Below, one piece after another: positions 54,990 to 64,000 of a stretch of DNA of 64,000 bases. How positions within the stretch are numbered: the stretch's first letter is position 1; the number at the start of each line of letters is the position of its first letter. The notes beneath the pieces are model-generated. The model made no database searches. It was not told where the DNA came from and saw only the letters and a program-made list of their open reading frames with translations. Position numbers and translations under genes: made by a program. The stretch spans positions 1-64,000 of the forward strand of contig JADNRX010000225.1 of the NCBI GenBank assembly GCA_015501595.1, read 5' to 3'. The stretch comes from Hymenopellis radicata. Lineage: Eukaryota; Basidiomycota; Agaricomycetes; Agaricales; Physalacriaceae.

Positions 54990-55920
54990 TGAGGAAAAGG
55001 ACTAAACCGGAACGTTCAAAGTAAAGAAAGGAGCTCGTCTGTGCCGATCGGCCGATTGATGCTTGATTCTTACCACCATCAACGACGTCTTAATGCAACA
55101 GTCCCCACTGCCCCGTGTCTTTGCAGTGACGTGGCTCTTTCTTTCTCTGAAACTACGACGATGCCCGCGTTATTGGGACGTGACGCGTCCCTTTCCCATT
55201 TGGCGGGAGCGAGGGTATGGGAAGACAAGCCTCTGTTTCGACACGACTCCACTCAAAAGGACGTCTTCGCTGGCATCTAACGACACGTCGCGGTGCGGGT
55301 CTCGGTTGGTGTGCGTGTGCAAAGGTTTGTCTTTTGGACTGCACGGTGAGTCCTGTCTTAATCTATGTTATACCCTGCTCATCGTTGCCAGGACATTTCA
55401 TTCCAGTGCCGGTCGACGACTTTGTTTTCTTTATGCTTATAGCTCAGACCTTCTGGACGACTTGCCTGAGAGAATCATCGGCTTTGCCTCTTTCGTCGGA
55501 TTCGCCTTCTCTTCAACGTCGTGCAGGTGCGGCGTCGGGAGTATCAACGTCGAACTGGACACACACGCGCTATGGAGCTCTTTATCGGCCCCATCGCATG
55601 CAGGTAAGGTTTTCAAGATTGAACCTTTTCTTTACAAGTTGATGGTGTCCTTTAGACGAATACTCGTTCAAAGCCGGGTCTCGAAGAATTTCATAGCATG
55701 GATAGGGTATGCGGCCTGTAGAGTTACGTGCGCTGCCAGATCCACCAGTTGTGGCGCGGTTCATGGGCGGGAAATCCGACACCGGCATTTATGGAAGGAG
55801 TATATTACAGTGAAATCTCAGCACCAATGTGGAGTCTCGGCGCGCTCTTGTCACGACATGGGGAGCATTTCAATCAAGATTTCAATTTTGACTATGCTGT
55901 TACTAATGACCCCCAGTGAG
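54990..55920 (+). repeat. X unit, copy X3 (gene-like, unidentified)
   Basis: Plus-strand relative of X1/X2. The segment near 55160 (GGGACGTGACGCGTCCCTTT) matches X1 near 42480, and VKSQHQCGVSARSCHDM near 55815 matches the ends of X1 and X2. The stretch CGCTCTTGTCAC is shared with X2. Frames of up to 317 codons exist, but copies do not agree on one frame, so I do not assign a protein. Confidence 0.45.
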
Positions 55921-57578
55921 AACAAGCGCGGAGCTCTCGGGAGCCCACCGAGTATAGCGGACTATGGCGGAGTAGAGCAGACTATAACGGGCAGTACCAG
56001 AGCTGGGAGAAAGTAACGTAACATTGTCACGTCATGTACTTGATTGCGTTCCGTCACCAGCCTTCTCGCTTTTTTTCTCAGTTCCTCTGACTGGCCTTCT
56101 TAATGGCTGATAAAACCGATCGAGACAAAGTGCCTTGCGACTGTTACCGGTGCAATGGTGCTTTGGTTCACTGGCAAACACAGCACCAGCATAGCAAGGA
56201 GACTGCACGCGACGTCCCTTCATTTTCTTCCTGGCAGGGACAGTCAGCTGCAAAGCCTCCGCCTCGAAAACGCGCTCGAATAACTGGACAAGATGGAGAT
56301 GACATGGAAAGCATGGCGCCGGTACGTTCTTGGATCCCATGTCGCGTCGCGTAACATGTATCTGACATAAATTGCTAGATGGACATTTCTGACCATGATG
56401 ATACTTCTCACTCTCGCTCAGTTCCCCGGATGGTATGTCTCTTTAAATTGGGTTCTCAATGGGGAATCTGACCTTTGGACAGCGCACGCCTACTCCCCCT
56501 CATTCTCCCGATATCATACCTATGCAGAACAATCAAGATAATTTTTTCCATAACGAGAATCGCGATGACCCGGAATCAGAAGACGATGAAACTGAGGCAA
56601 TGTTGGCACGCGAAGCAGCGGAAGCTGAAGCGGTCCTAGCTCGTCAAATGGCAGATAACGTTCGAGCTGCACAAGAGGCTCATGCGGCATTGGAGGCTGA
56701 GCGCAGACTTGAAGCCGAACACGCGAGAGCAGCGGCAGAACGAGCTGGTGACGACGAACAAGAGGAACACGCGAATGAAACACTGTCCAACATCGAAACA
56801 GTGCAATTCACTCAACATCTCGTTCGCGAAATTTGAAATGCTACCCTCGAAAATGGGAAACTGGACGCTGAGACTATCGACCCCCTTCGAAACCCTCCCC
56901 AGACACTTCCCGACCTCTCTAATGAAGATGTTCGCTACTCCATCGATCTCTTCTTAGCCATGACCCATGCTTCAGACGATACCTTCACCAAGGTTCGAGA
57001 CGCAGCGCTCCGCCGCCATCCAGATGACGCTATCATGAGCCATTACGAGATTAAGAAGCTCGTCGAAGGCCTTACTGGTGTTGTCTCTGTCGACGATGAC
57101 ATGTGTATCAATTCGTGTCTGTCGTATGTTGGACCATTTGAGAAGGATGAGAAATGTCGAAAATGCGGAGAGGATCGATACGACCAGGGCTTTCTGACGA
57201 CTCAAGGGAAGAAAGTAGCTCGTGAGAAGCACTCTACTATTCTCCTCGGACCCATTCTCCAAGCCATTCGTCGGTCAAATACTGGAGCAGATGCACTTCG
57301 CTACCTCGAGAGAAAGATGAAATCAGTCAGCGACCTCATGGCCTCGCTTGCACCCGAGCTGAACGGTGCTGATATGGTTTACGACGACGTGCTCGCAGGC
57401 AGCGAATTCTGGGATCTTGTTGAGAAGTGCGACCTCCGAGCTGCTCCAATCACGGGTGACGACACCCTTGTTGGGATGTCCATCGATGGTCTGCAGCTCT
57501 ATCAGAACAAGAAGTCTGATATGTGGCTTGGAATCTGGGTTGTTTACAGCTTTGATCCAATAATTCGCTACAAACAGA

Positions 57579-57994
57579 TAGAGCATGCCACGAGTTTCGG
57601 CCAGCGCAGGTAACTCGCAGGTAACCTGCGACTCGCGACTCGCGACCCGGGTTCGCGCAAGTCGCAGGTTTGAGGTTGGAGGATTCTGCAAGTACTTGCG
57701 CAGGTTCCGGTAGTCAGTTAAGATATAATATTATGCCTATAAACTGTGTTATACATATGAATATGATCTAACAGAGTTGCAATAGGCTGTAGAGATGATG
57801 TTTGCACTAGTTTGACCTCAGTTGAAGGGGATATGAGTGGGTTATAGCTCAAAACTCGTCAAAAACTTGCAAACTCGCGAGTTTTAGACCCGCGACTCGT
57901 GAGTTTGAGACAAGTCGCAAGTCCGGACTTCAGATATGCAAACTCGTGCAAACTCGACCCGCCAGACCCGGGTTTAGACTCGTGGCATGCTCTA
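57579..57994. mobile_element. hAT-type MITE-1 in Tnp2 exon
   Basis: 416 bp, perfect inverted ends TAGAGCATGCCACGAGT, 8-bp duplication CAAACAGA (57571-57578 and 57995-58002). The interior is full of ACTCGCGACTCGCGA-like repeats. Excision in silico rejoins IRYKQ to KYVFPAF in frame. Confidence 0.95.
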
Positions 57995-59252
57995 CAAACA
58001 GAAATATGTCTTTCCTGCATTCGTGATCAAAGGCCCTAATAAGCCCAAGGTCCTAGACTCTTTCCTCTTTCGTGGCCTCCATCATCTATCTGCGATTCAA
58101 CGCGAAAACGAGGGAAAAGGACTACTCATGTGGGATGGATCAAAAAACCAGCTCTGCTATTCCCGAACATTCTTCGCGTTTGGAACTGCTGATGCTGTTG
58201 GTCTTCCGGAGCTAGATGGACGTGTTGGTCACCATGGTGCTCGTGCGTGTCGAATGGGATGTCCAATGAAGGGTCGCCATAAACCTGGAGTGGGCCACTA
58301 TTACGCCCCGCATCTTCGACCACACAATTTTGATGTTGCTGATTGTGACCACGACGATATCGAAATCCGGGAGCTAAACATCCTTACACCTGAGCAGTAC
58401 GCACTAGATCTTGCGGAAGTCTGTACTGCCTCGACGGAAACAGCGTACAAAGCAGCTCGAAAACGTACAGGTATCAGCAAGCCCAGTATTCTCAGCGGCT
58501 TATCTGAGGAGCAGACATTTCCCATCCCATGCACCTTCTGTCCCGATGCCATGCATCTCGCCCACCTTAATCTGCAGGATCTTCTCCTTTCCCTCTGGCG
58601 GGGTACAATAGATTGCGAGCCCACCGATTGTAAGGATCTCTGGGACTGGATGGTCTTCACTGGACAAACCTGGAAGGATCACGGTCAGGAGGTCGCTGAT
58701 GCGACAAAATACTTCCCATCCTCCTTTCATCGTCCACCACGTAATCCTGCAGAAAAGATCTCTAGTGGTTTTAAAGCTACCGAGTTCTATCTCTACGTCT
58801 TTGGGCTTGGTCCTGCTCATTTCCGGAAGTTCCTTCCAGAGAAGTACTGGAAAAACTTCTGTAAACTTGCGCGTGCAATCAGGATTGCTGTGAAGCGACG
58901 AATCACCGGTGGATCTATACAAGAAGCCTACACTCTCATGATACAGTTTATCGAAGAGTTCGAGATGCTATACTATCAACGACGCGCTGATCGCATCCAT
59001 TTCTGTCGACCGTGTATCCACACTCTCATTCATCTGATTCTCCTTTCTAGTCAATCTCACGCTCGATTATACAGATAGCAACCATCGCCATATGCGTACC
59101 GAGGAGACGCCTCTTATGGAGACATCCGCGTTGTCCTTCTATCGAAAGCAAGGTGACCCGAACTTGTACGTTCAGCTGAAACAAGTCATTCCCGCTTTGT
59201 TTGCGAATAACTCACCCACCAAAGGTATGTCTTATTCATATGTACCTTCCTC

Positions 59253-59668
59253 TAGAGCATGCCACGAGTTTCGGCCAGCGCAGGTAACTCGCAGGTAACC
59301 TGCAACTCGCGACTCGCGACCCGGGTTCGCGCAAGTTGCAGGTTTGAGGTTGGAGCATTCTGCAAGTACTTGCGCAGGTTCCGGTAGTCAGTTGAGCTAT
59401 AATATTATGCATATAAACTGCATTATACATATGAATATGGTTCAACAGAGCTGCAATAGGCTATAGAGATGATGTTTGCACTTGTTTGACCTCAGTTGGA
59501 GGGGATATAAGTGGGTTATAGCTCCAAACTCGTCAAAAACTCGCAAACTCGCAGGTTTTAGACCTGCGACTCGCGAGTTTGAGACAAGTCGCAAGTCCGG
59601 ACTTCAGATATGCAAACTCGCGCAAACTCGACCCGCCGGACCCGGGTTTAGACTCGTGGCATGCTCTA
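59253..59668. mobile_element. hAT-type MITE-2 in Tnp2 intron
   Basis: Second copy of the MITE-1 family, also 416 bp and nearly identical throughout. Its 8-bp duplication CCTTCCTC is at 59245-59252 and 63723-63730; the right copy is displaced by the later hAT insertion. It sits inside an intron, so it need not harm the host gene by itself. Confidence 0.95.
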
Positions 59669-59670
59669 CC

Positions 59671-62600
59671 TAAGGAATAGCGCGGGAGGATCCGCGGGTG
59701 TCAGGACGGACACCCACGCCCGCACCCGTCATGGGTTGACACCCGTACCTTATGGGTACGGGTTGTGCGGGTGGGCAAACCCACGGGTACACCCATGGTC
59801 TTACACACATACCGAGTAGCATATACGTGACTATAGTTGTACTACACTATACATCGAAATCTAGTTCATATCATCGTCGCCGTGAACAGATGCCTCATCG
59901 TCCGTAATATAAATAACATCAAAATCATCAGGTAGCTCCACCTCCACGGCGGTCTTATCCTTTGGAGGAATAATCGCCTCACACGTCACCGCCATAATGT
60001 CCTTCTCATCAATCAGGTCCATCAGACTCCACGCACCGACACACATAAGTGCACGGATGCTCTGCGAACTAAGGCGGTTGCGTTCCCAATTGATCAGCCG
60101 TCGCGCGCGACTGAAGATGCGCTCGACAGCGACTGAGGTAGCTAAATATCTGTTAGTCTTTCGAATACAATGTGATGTTAATAGAACTTACCTGGAATTG
60201 AGTGGTAGTCGAGCGCCATCTGCGCCAAGCGTGGATAAACGGCTTTTTTCGAAATCCACCATGCGATGACGCCCTTTGGTGTAGCTTCCCGCGGGGCAGC
60301 AAGGTAAAGCTCGAGCTCGTTGGTGTCCTCTGGTTCCGTGTTGGGTACCCAATGGCGTGCAAAACGATTGTATACAGGCGCCTATAAATGGATCAACGAG
60401 AGTTATATGTAACGAGGAAGTAATGACAACGTACCTTGCCAGCCTTTTTCGGAGACATTCTGGAGGCCTTTGCTGGCGTAGCGCCAGCCGCTGAGCGTGT
60501 AAGAAGCTCCTCGCGCGGTTCATACCGCTCGCGATAGGCGGTCCGAATCAACGTCCGAGCATCCTCGATCCAGTCGGCAGGCCAGCCGTGTTTCTTGAAG
60601 TAATCGAATTTGTGTTCAGGGTGCAGAACTAAACAACGAGTCAGTATAATTTAATGTCAAAGAGCAAAGTACGCACTCATTGAAATGCGGTACACTTCAG
60701 AGTCATCCGTCAGATTGTAATACTTGTTGAGCGTTTGTTTGGCGACGGTTACGCTCGACTTGATGATGTCGGACAGGTGTATCTCCTTGAGGATCCGCTT
60801 GTTGGGATTGTTGGGGTCGTCGACAGTGTCCTCGATAACAAAGTCGGTGAAAGCGGAATCGATGTTGTCCATGGCGGGGATCACCTCTGCGAGAGTTGGT
60901 TCGTTGCTTGAGAAGAAAAGTGTGGCGTCTTTGAGGATCTATGTAGGTCGCGTCAGTGAATGCAAAGAGCATAAGAGCAAAAAAAGAACGGCGTACTCGT
61001 AAAACCTCTTGAATCTCCTCGAGGATCTTCCACTCCTCTTCCGACAACTCCAACTCACGAAGATTGTTGGATGCCTTCGCCGTGAACTCGTCAATGTATG
61101 GTCTGTACTTCAAGCCGAAGACAATCAAATCGAACGTCGAGTTCCACCGTGTCTTGACGTCGCGCGGAATGAGACGTTCAACAAGCTTGTGTTCGCGAAG
61201 GAGACGTTTCCACGCGGGCAGCAGAATCGTCGACGAATTGATGATCTTGAAGGCAAGGGCGCGCAGCTAGGATGGTGATGAGCATGAGGAAGAAGGGAAA
61301 CGGGGACGTCGGAGTGTATGTAAGACCCAACTGAATGGGTCTGACAGCTCGACGTAATAGAAGCAAAGAAGACGTACCTTTACCAGAGCCAAGCGAATGG
61401 GCTTGACGTCTTTGGCTAGCTGCTCTCTCTCCTCGTCGGTCAACTCCGGCAAAACGTCAATAAACCCCTCCAGGTCATCCTCGCCTTCTTGTTCTTCACC
61501 ATCCGGTACCTCAACGTCGTTGAACTCGATGTCGTCGCTCTCTACAAGTTCCTTCAACGCATCAAGGGCGTCTTGCAGTGGGTCGCGCTTCTTCTTTGCA
61601 GCTTTACCCTTTTTCTTACTCTTCCCAGTGTCTTTACCATTGCCGCTATCGTTCTTCTTATCGTCCTTCTTCTTTTTCGGCGGGGCCTCGAATAACCGCA
61701 GGAACGCCTTCGCGATGAGGTTGACCGTATGCGCAAAGCAACGTGTCCGTGTTTCGTCCCCGCGGAAGGAGTTGTCCAAGTCGTTGAGCGCAGTCGTGAA
61801 CGTATCGTTGTTGGATGCATTGTCACCAGTGAAGCTCAGGATCTATATACCTAGTGAGCCAATATTACTGCCATGGGACTGCGTACTAACCTTGTGCTCG
61901 ATTCCGAACTCTTCTAGGACTTGCTGGAATTCTTTGGCCAACGTCTCACCGGTATGACTCTTCATTATATTCGATGAGCAAAAATTCATCAGCACGGCAG
62001 GAAGCGATGTACCTCGGAGACCTCAAGAAAATCCAGCAACACGTTCACCGCCTCACCGTCGATGATCAGATGGATGGTAATGGCAATGTACGCGCCATGG
62101 TTTTGCGAAGTCCAACCATCCATGGCTACATTCAAATCACCGTCGTATTCCTATAGGCATACTAAAGGTAAGCTGTTATTCTACCAATCTCTTGCGTGCT
62201 TACCCTGAAAATTTTTGACAGACGCTGGCGCATCTTTGCAAAGACCCGCTTCGTATCGCGTGAGACAGTCGTTGGATGCGGGATATAGTGTTCCGGGCGG
62301 CCATTTTTCATAAGGCTCTTGAAGCCTCGGTCTGCGACGATTGCGAAGGGCCGACAGTTCTCGGACACCCAACGTACACATTCCGCGCTGTGTAAGGTAC
62401 GTCAGTTAGCTGCTGAAAAGGAGAAGAGTACTTACCGTGTCTCGACAGGCATGTGTGGGATTACAGAGAACGACAAATTACCCTTTCGACCGCTTGTCGC
62501 CGGAAAGAACGACTTGATCCCTTGACTGGGATGCTTTGCGTGTTCCTTGAGGGCATCGCGCGTAGTCTCGTACGTCGTGTTATCGGCAGCCTCGACCGCC

Positions 62601-63716
62601 TCCTTACCCCAGCATTTTATAGCATGAAGTCGAAGACGGCCTGACGAGTTGGCATCCTTCGAGTCTTGGTATCGCCGCGTGTGGACGGAGCAGCCTCGCG
62701 CCCCACAAGGAAAGACGTGCGCCTTTCGACCATCGTAATGGCCAACATACGCCTCGCCGAAGAAGGCGTATATCGGGGACCGCCAGCTCTTTCGCTTATG
62801 ATCTAGGCAACAGGTGAGTTATATCATTGGTACATGGCATTTAAGTACTTACCGAGCTCTTCCTGGTCAGTTAGGACTCGCTTCTCCGTACGCCGAGGTC
62901 CCTGGGCTTCCTCCTCGTCGTCGTCAACATCGATGTAGTCTTCGACCGTCGTCCTTCTTGACGTCGAGGCAGGTGCTGGCGGCGCAGCTGGTGCTGATGG
63001 TGGGGCAGGTGCTGGCGGCGCAGCTGGTGCTGTGTCCTTGTCAGTAGCAGTACCCGTCTTCTTCTTGAGCCGCCTTCTCTTTTTCGGGTTCGGTGGCGCA
63101 CTACCGTCCTCGGCTTCATCGTTGCTATGGACACCGCCGCTGTTAAGGGCGAAGTAGTCGACGAGTGTCGAGCCAGAAGCCTGTGGTTGAGGACGCGGCA
63201 GTGCATCTGTTGATGCAAGGTAAGCATTTTCGCTCTGCATCGAACAAAAAAAACTAACCGCGCAACGGGATTCCGTTTTTTAGGAGTGTCCCACGAAGAC
63301 CCTCTCCTGCATCGACACCGGTAGTACGGGAGCTCGATGCTGATGCCTTTGCGGATAGCTTACGCTTACGCTTTTCGCCGGCAGCGACAGGTGGGGGGAG
63401 TCTTCACGGGCAGGCATGTAGGTAGTAACTAAGAGAAAATAATGTGTCGATTACTTGGCTATGAAATACCATAGCCTCCTGTATAGTTTCAAGCCCCGTG
63501 TATATGTAAGACGGAGGCAAATTGTATCGCTGAGGCAGGCGGGAACCTTCTCCGCCTGCCAGAATCCAAAATAGCAGCACCTTCCTAAATAGGAAGTACG
63601 GGTTGTCGCGGGCGCAGTGGGCTGCCCACGGGTGTCAAGCTCACGACCCACACCCGTGCCCGCGCCAACCCGCACCCGCGACCCACGCCAACCCACCAAA
63701 CCCGTGCTATTCCTTA
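59671..63716. mobile_element. Autonomous-type hAT transposon, 4,046 bp
   Basis: Inverted ends TAAGGAATAGCGCGGG / TAAGGAATAGCACGGG with a perfect 8-bp duplication GCTCTACC (59663-59670 and 63717-63724). The target bases are the last six of MITE-2 plus two of its flank. Subterminal regions carry repeated ACCCGC/GCGGGT motifs. One transposase gene fills the interior on the minus strand. Confidence 0.95.
59861..63417 (-). CDS. hAT-family transposase
   Basis: Starts near ATG 63417 (MPAREDS). An NLS-like exon EKRKRKLSAKASASSSRTT follows, but in another frame: a run of six G at 63392-63397 would need one more base to join them. Then a low-complexity Ala/Pro exon (APAAPPAPAPPSAPAAPPAP) and a BED-type zinc-finger exon (RSPIYAFFGE, VFPCGARGCSVHTRRYQDSK, SGRLRLHAIKCWG). 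Next come CVRWVSENCRPFAIVADRGF, PHPTTVSRDTKRVF, the RNase-H-fold core with CFAHTVNLIAKAFLRLFEAP, a Lys/Asp-rich insert, and RDVKTRWNSTFDLI. The C-terminal dimerisation block is LDYHSIPATSVAVERIFSRA, NWERNRLSSQSIRALMCVGAW. Stop at 59861. About eight introns were placed by eye. Apart from the G-run shift it looks complete and possibly active. Confidence 0.85.
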
Positions 63717-64000
63717 GCTCTACCTTCCTCCTTCTAAGATTTTTTCCTGTAGATCGTTTCAGGCACTTCTTTCGCACTAGTCCTTCGAGTGCTTCCGCCC
63801 TGATACGTCTTGGCAGTACAGAGTCGTTTCTCTCTGGCAAATTCATCGATGCCCTCTCCATGCTTCGTGTGAACATGTATCAAGTTGAAGAGGTTGAACC
63901 GCAGACATTTGCGTGTAATCTCATATGCCGTGAAGAACCTCGACCTTCCACTATGCTTGTAGGTTCCTTATCATACTCGTAGATGCTATCAATCTAATTC

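Larger units (their letters stand above)
56103..63979 (+). pseudogene. Tnp2-type (CACTA-like) transposase gene, interrupted and running off the window
   Basis: Start ATG 56103, CDCYRCNGALVHWQTQ. Introns lie at 56322-56378 and 56433-56482, followed by an acidic exon (ENRDDPESEDDETEAML). An in-frame TGA at 56834-56836 interrupts it, then LPDLSNEDVRYSIDLFL continues. A Cys-rich segment CINSCLSYVGPF, CRKCGEDRYD leads to the catalytic core: VGMSIDGLQLYQNKKSDMW and YSFDPIIRYKQ, broken by MITE-1, then KYVFPAFVIKGPNKPK, FGTADAVGLPEL, CPDAMHLAHLNLQDLL and YYQRRADRIHFCRPCIHTL. A frame shift near 59055 is likely. An intron (GTATGT at 59225 to TAG near 63753) now contains MITE-2 and the whole hAT element. 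The last exon begins DRFRHFFRTSPSS and the gene leaves the window. Family placement rests on the MHL and YYQ-DR-HFCRPC-HTL patterns of basidiomycete Tnp2 proteins. Confidence 0.75.

Noticed and set aside
55063..56016. A 317-codon frame in X3 as the X protein
   Set aside because: X1 and X2 do not keep this frame, and it reads through a clear GT-AG intron.
55900..56100. 5' terminus of the Tnp2 element
   Set aside because: CCCAGTGAG and CGGACTATGGCGG-like repeats are suggestive, but no CACT-type end with a partner could be shown, because the right end is outside the window.

Overview
The window is nuclear DNA of a filamentous basidiomycete, most likely an Agaricomycete (mushroom-forming fungus). 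The support is short GT-AG introns of about 50-70 nt in nearly every gene, a DUF6534-type seven-helix protein, a large F-box protein, and basidiomycete-type LINE, hAT, Tc1/mariner and Tnp2 (CACTA-like) elements. No rRNA, organelle or bacterial gene was seen. It reads as a transposon-rich accessory region. A few apparently intact genes stand out: two short-chain dehydrogenases, an alpha/beta hydrolase, an F-box protein and an F-box-like protein. They sit among broken genes and nested insertions.

Layout. 0-4.9 kb: a divergent tandem repeat, a decayed aspartokinase, a fragment of an FMN-dependent 2-hydroxyacid dehydrogenase and a GAGGAC-rich minisatellite. 4.9-10.1 kb: LINE-A on the minus strand. 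Its single long reading frame (coiled coil, two hydrophobic segments, endonuclease) is cut by one mariner-type MITE and two hAT-type elements. In each case, in-silico removal of the element plus one target-site copy rejoins the frame. 10.1-15.7 kb: SDR gene, hydrolase remnant, alpha/beta hydrolase gene, second SDR gene. 16.1-26.2 kb: a DUF6534 membrane-protein gene split by LINE-B, an 8.2-kb full-length insertion with an 18-bp target duplication and a 33-A tail. 27-29 kb, 38.9-40.1 kb, 43.2-48.6 kb and 51.2-54.9 kb: arrays of two families of short two-stem hairpins (called H1 and H2 here). They are interleaved with three copies of a gene-like unit (X) and two copies of a DHH1/DDX6-like helicase gene. 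29-38.6 kb: F-box-like gene and its decayed paralogue, SNF2-family remnant, degenerate kinase, F-box gene. 51.3-54.3 kb: a SAM-like gene and a Tc1/mariner transposase, each hit near its 3' end by a copy of the same TA-flanked MITE. 56.1-64 kb: a Tnp2-type transposase gene carrying two copies of one hAT MITE (one in an exon, one in an intron). A 4.05-kb, nearly complete hAT transposon is inserted at the edge of the second copy.

The transposons give a readable history. Five insertions in LINE-A and the Tnp2 exon/intron, two in the SAM-like and Tc1 genes, one in the F-box-like gene and LINE-B itself all have recognisable target duplications. Their hosts can therefore be inspected as they were before insertion. 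The least explained structure is the H1/H2 array. At least 27 H1 and 8 H2 copies keep a paired outer stem and a paired inner stem despite sequence drift, and their loops resemble the D-arm / Pol III box A of tRNAs.
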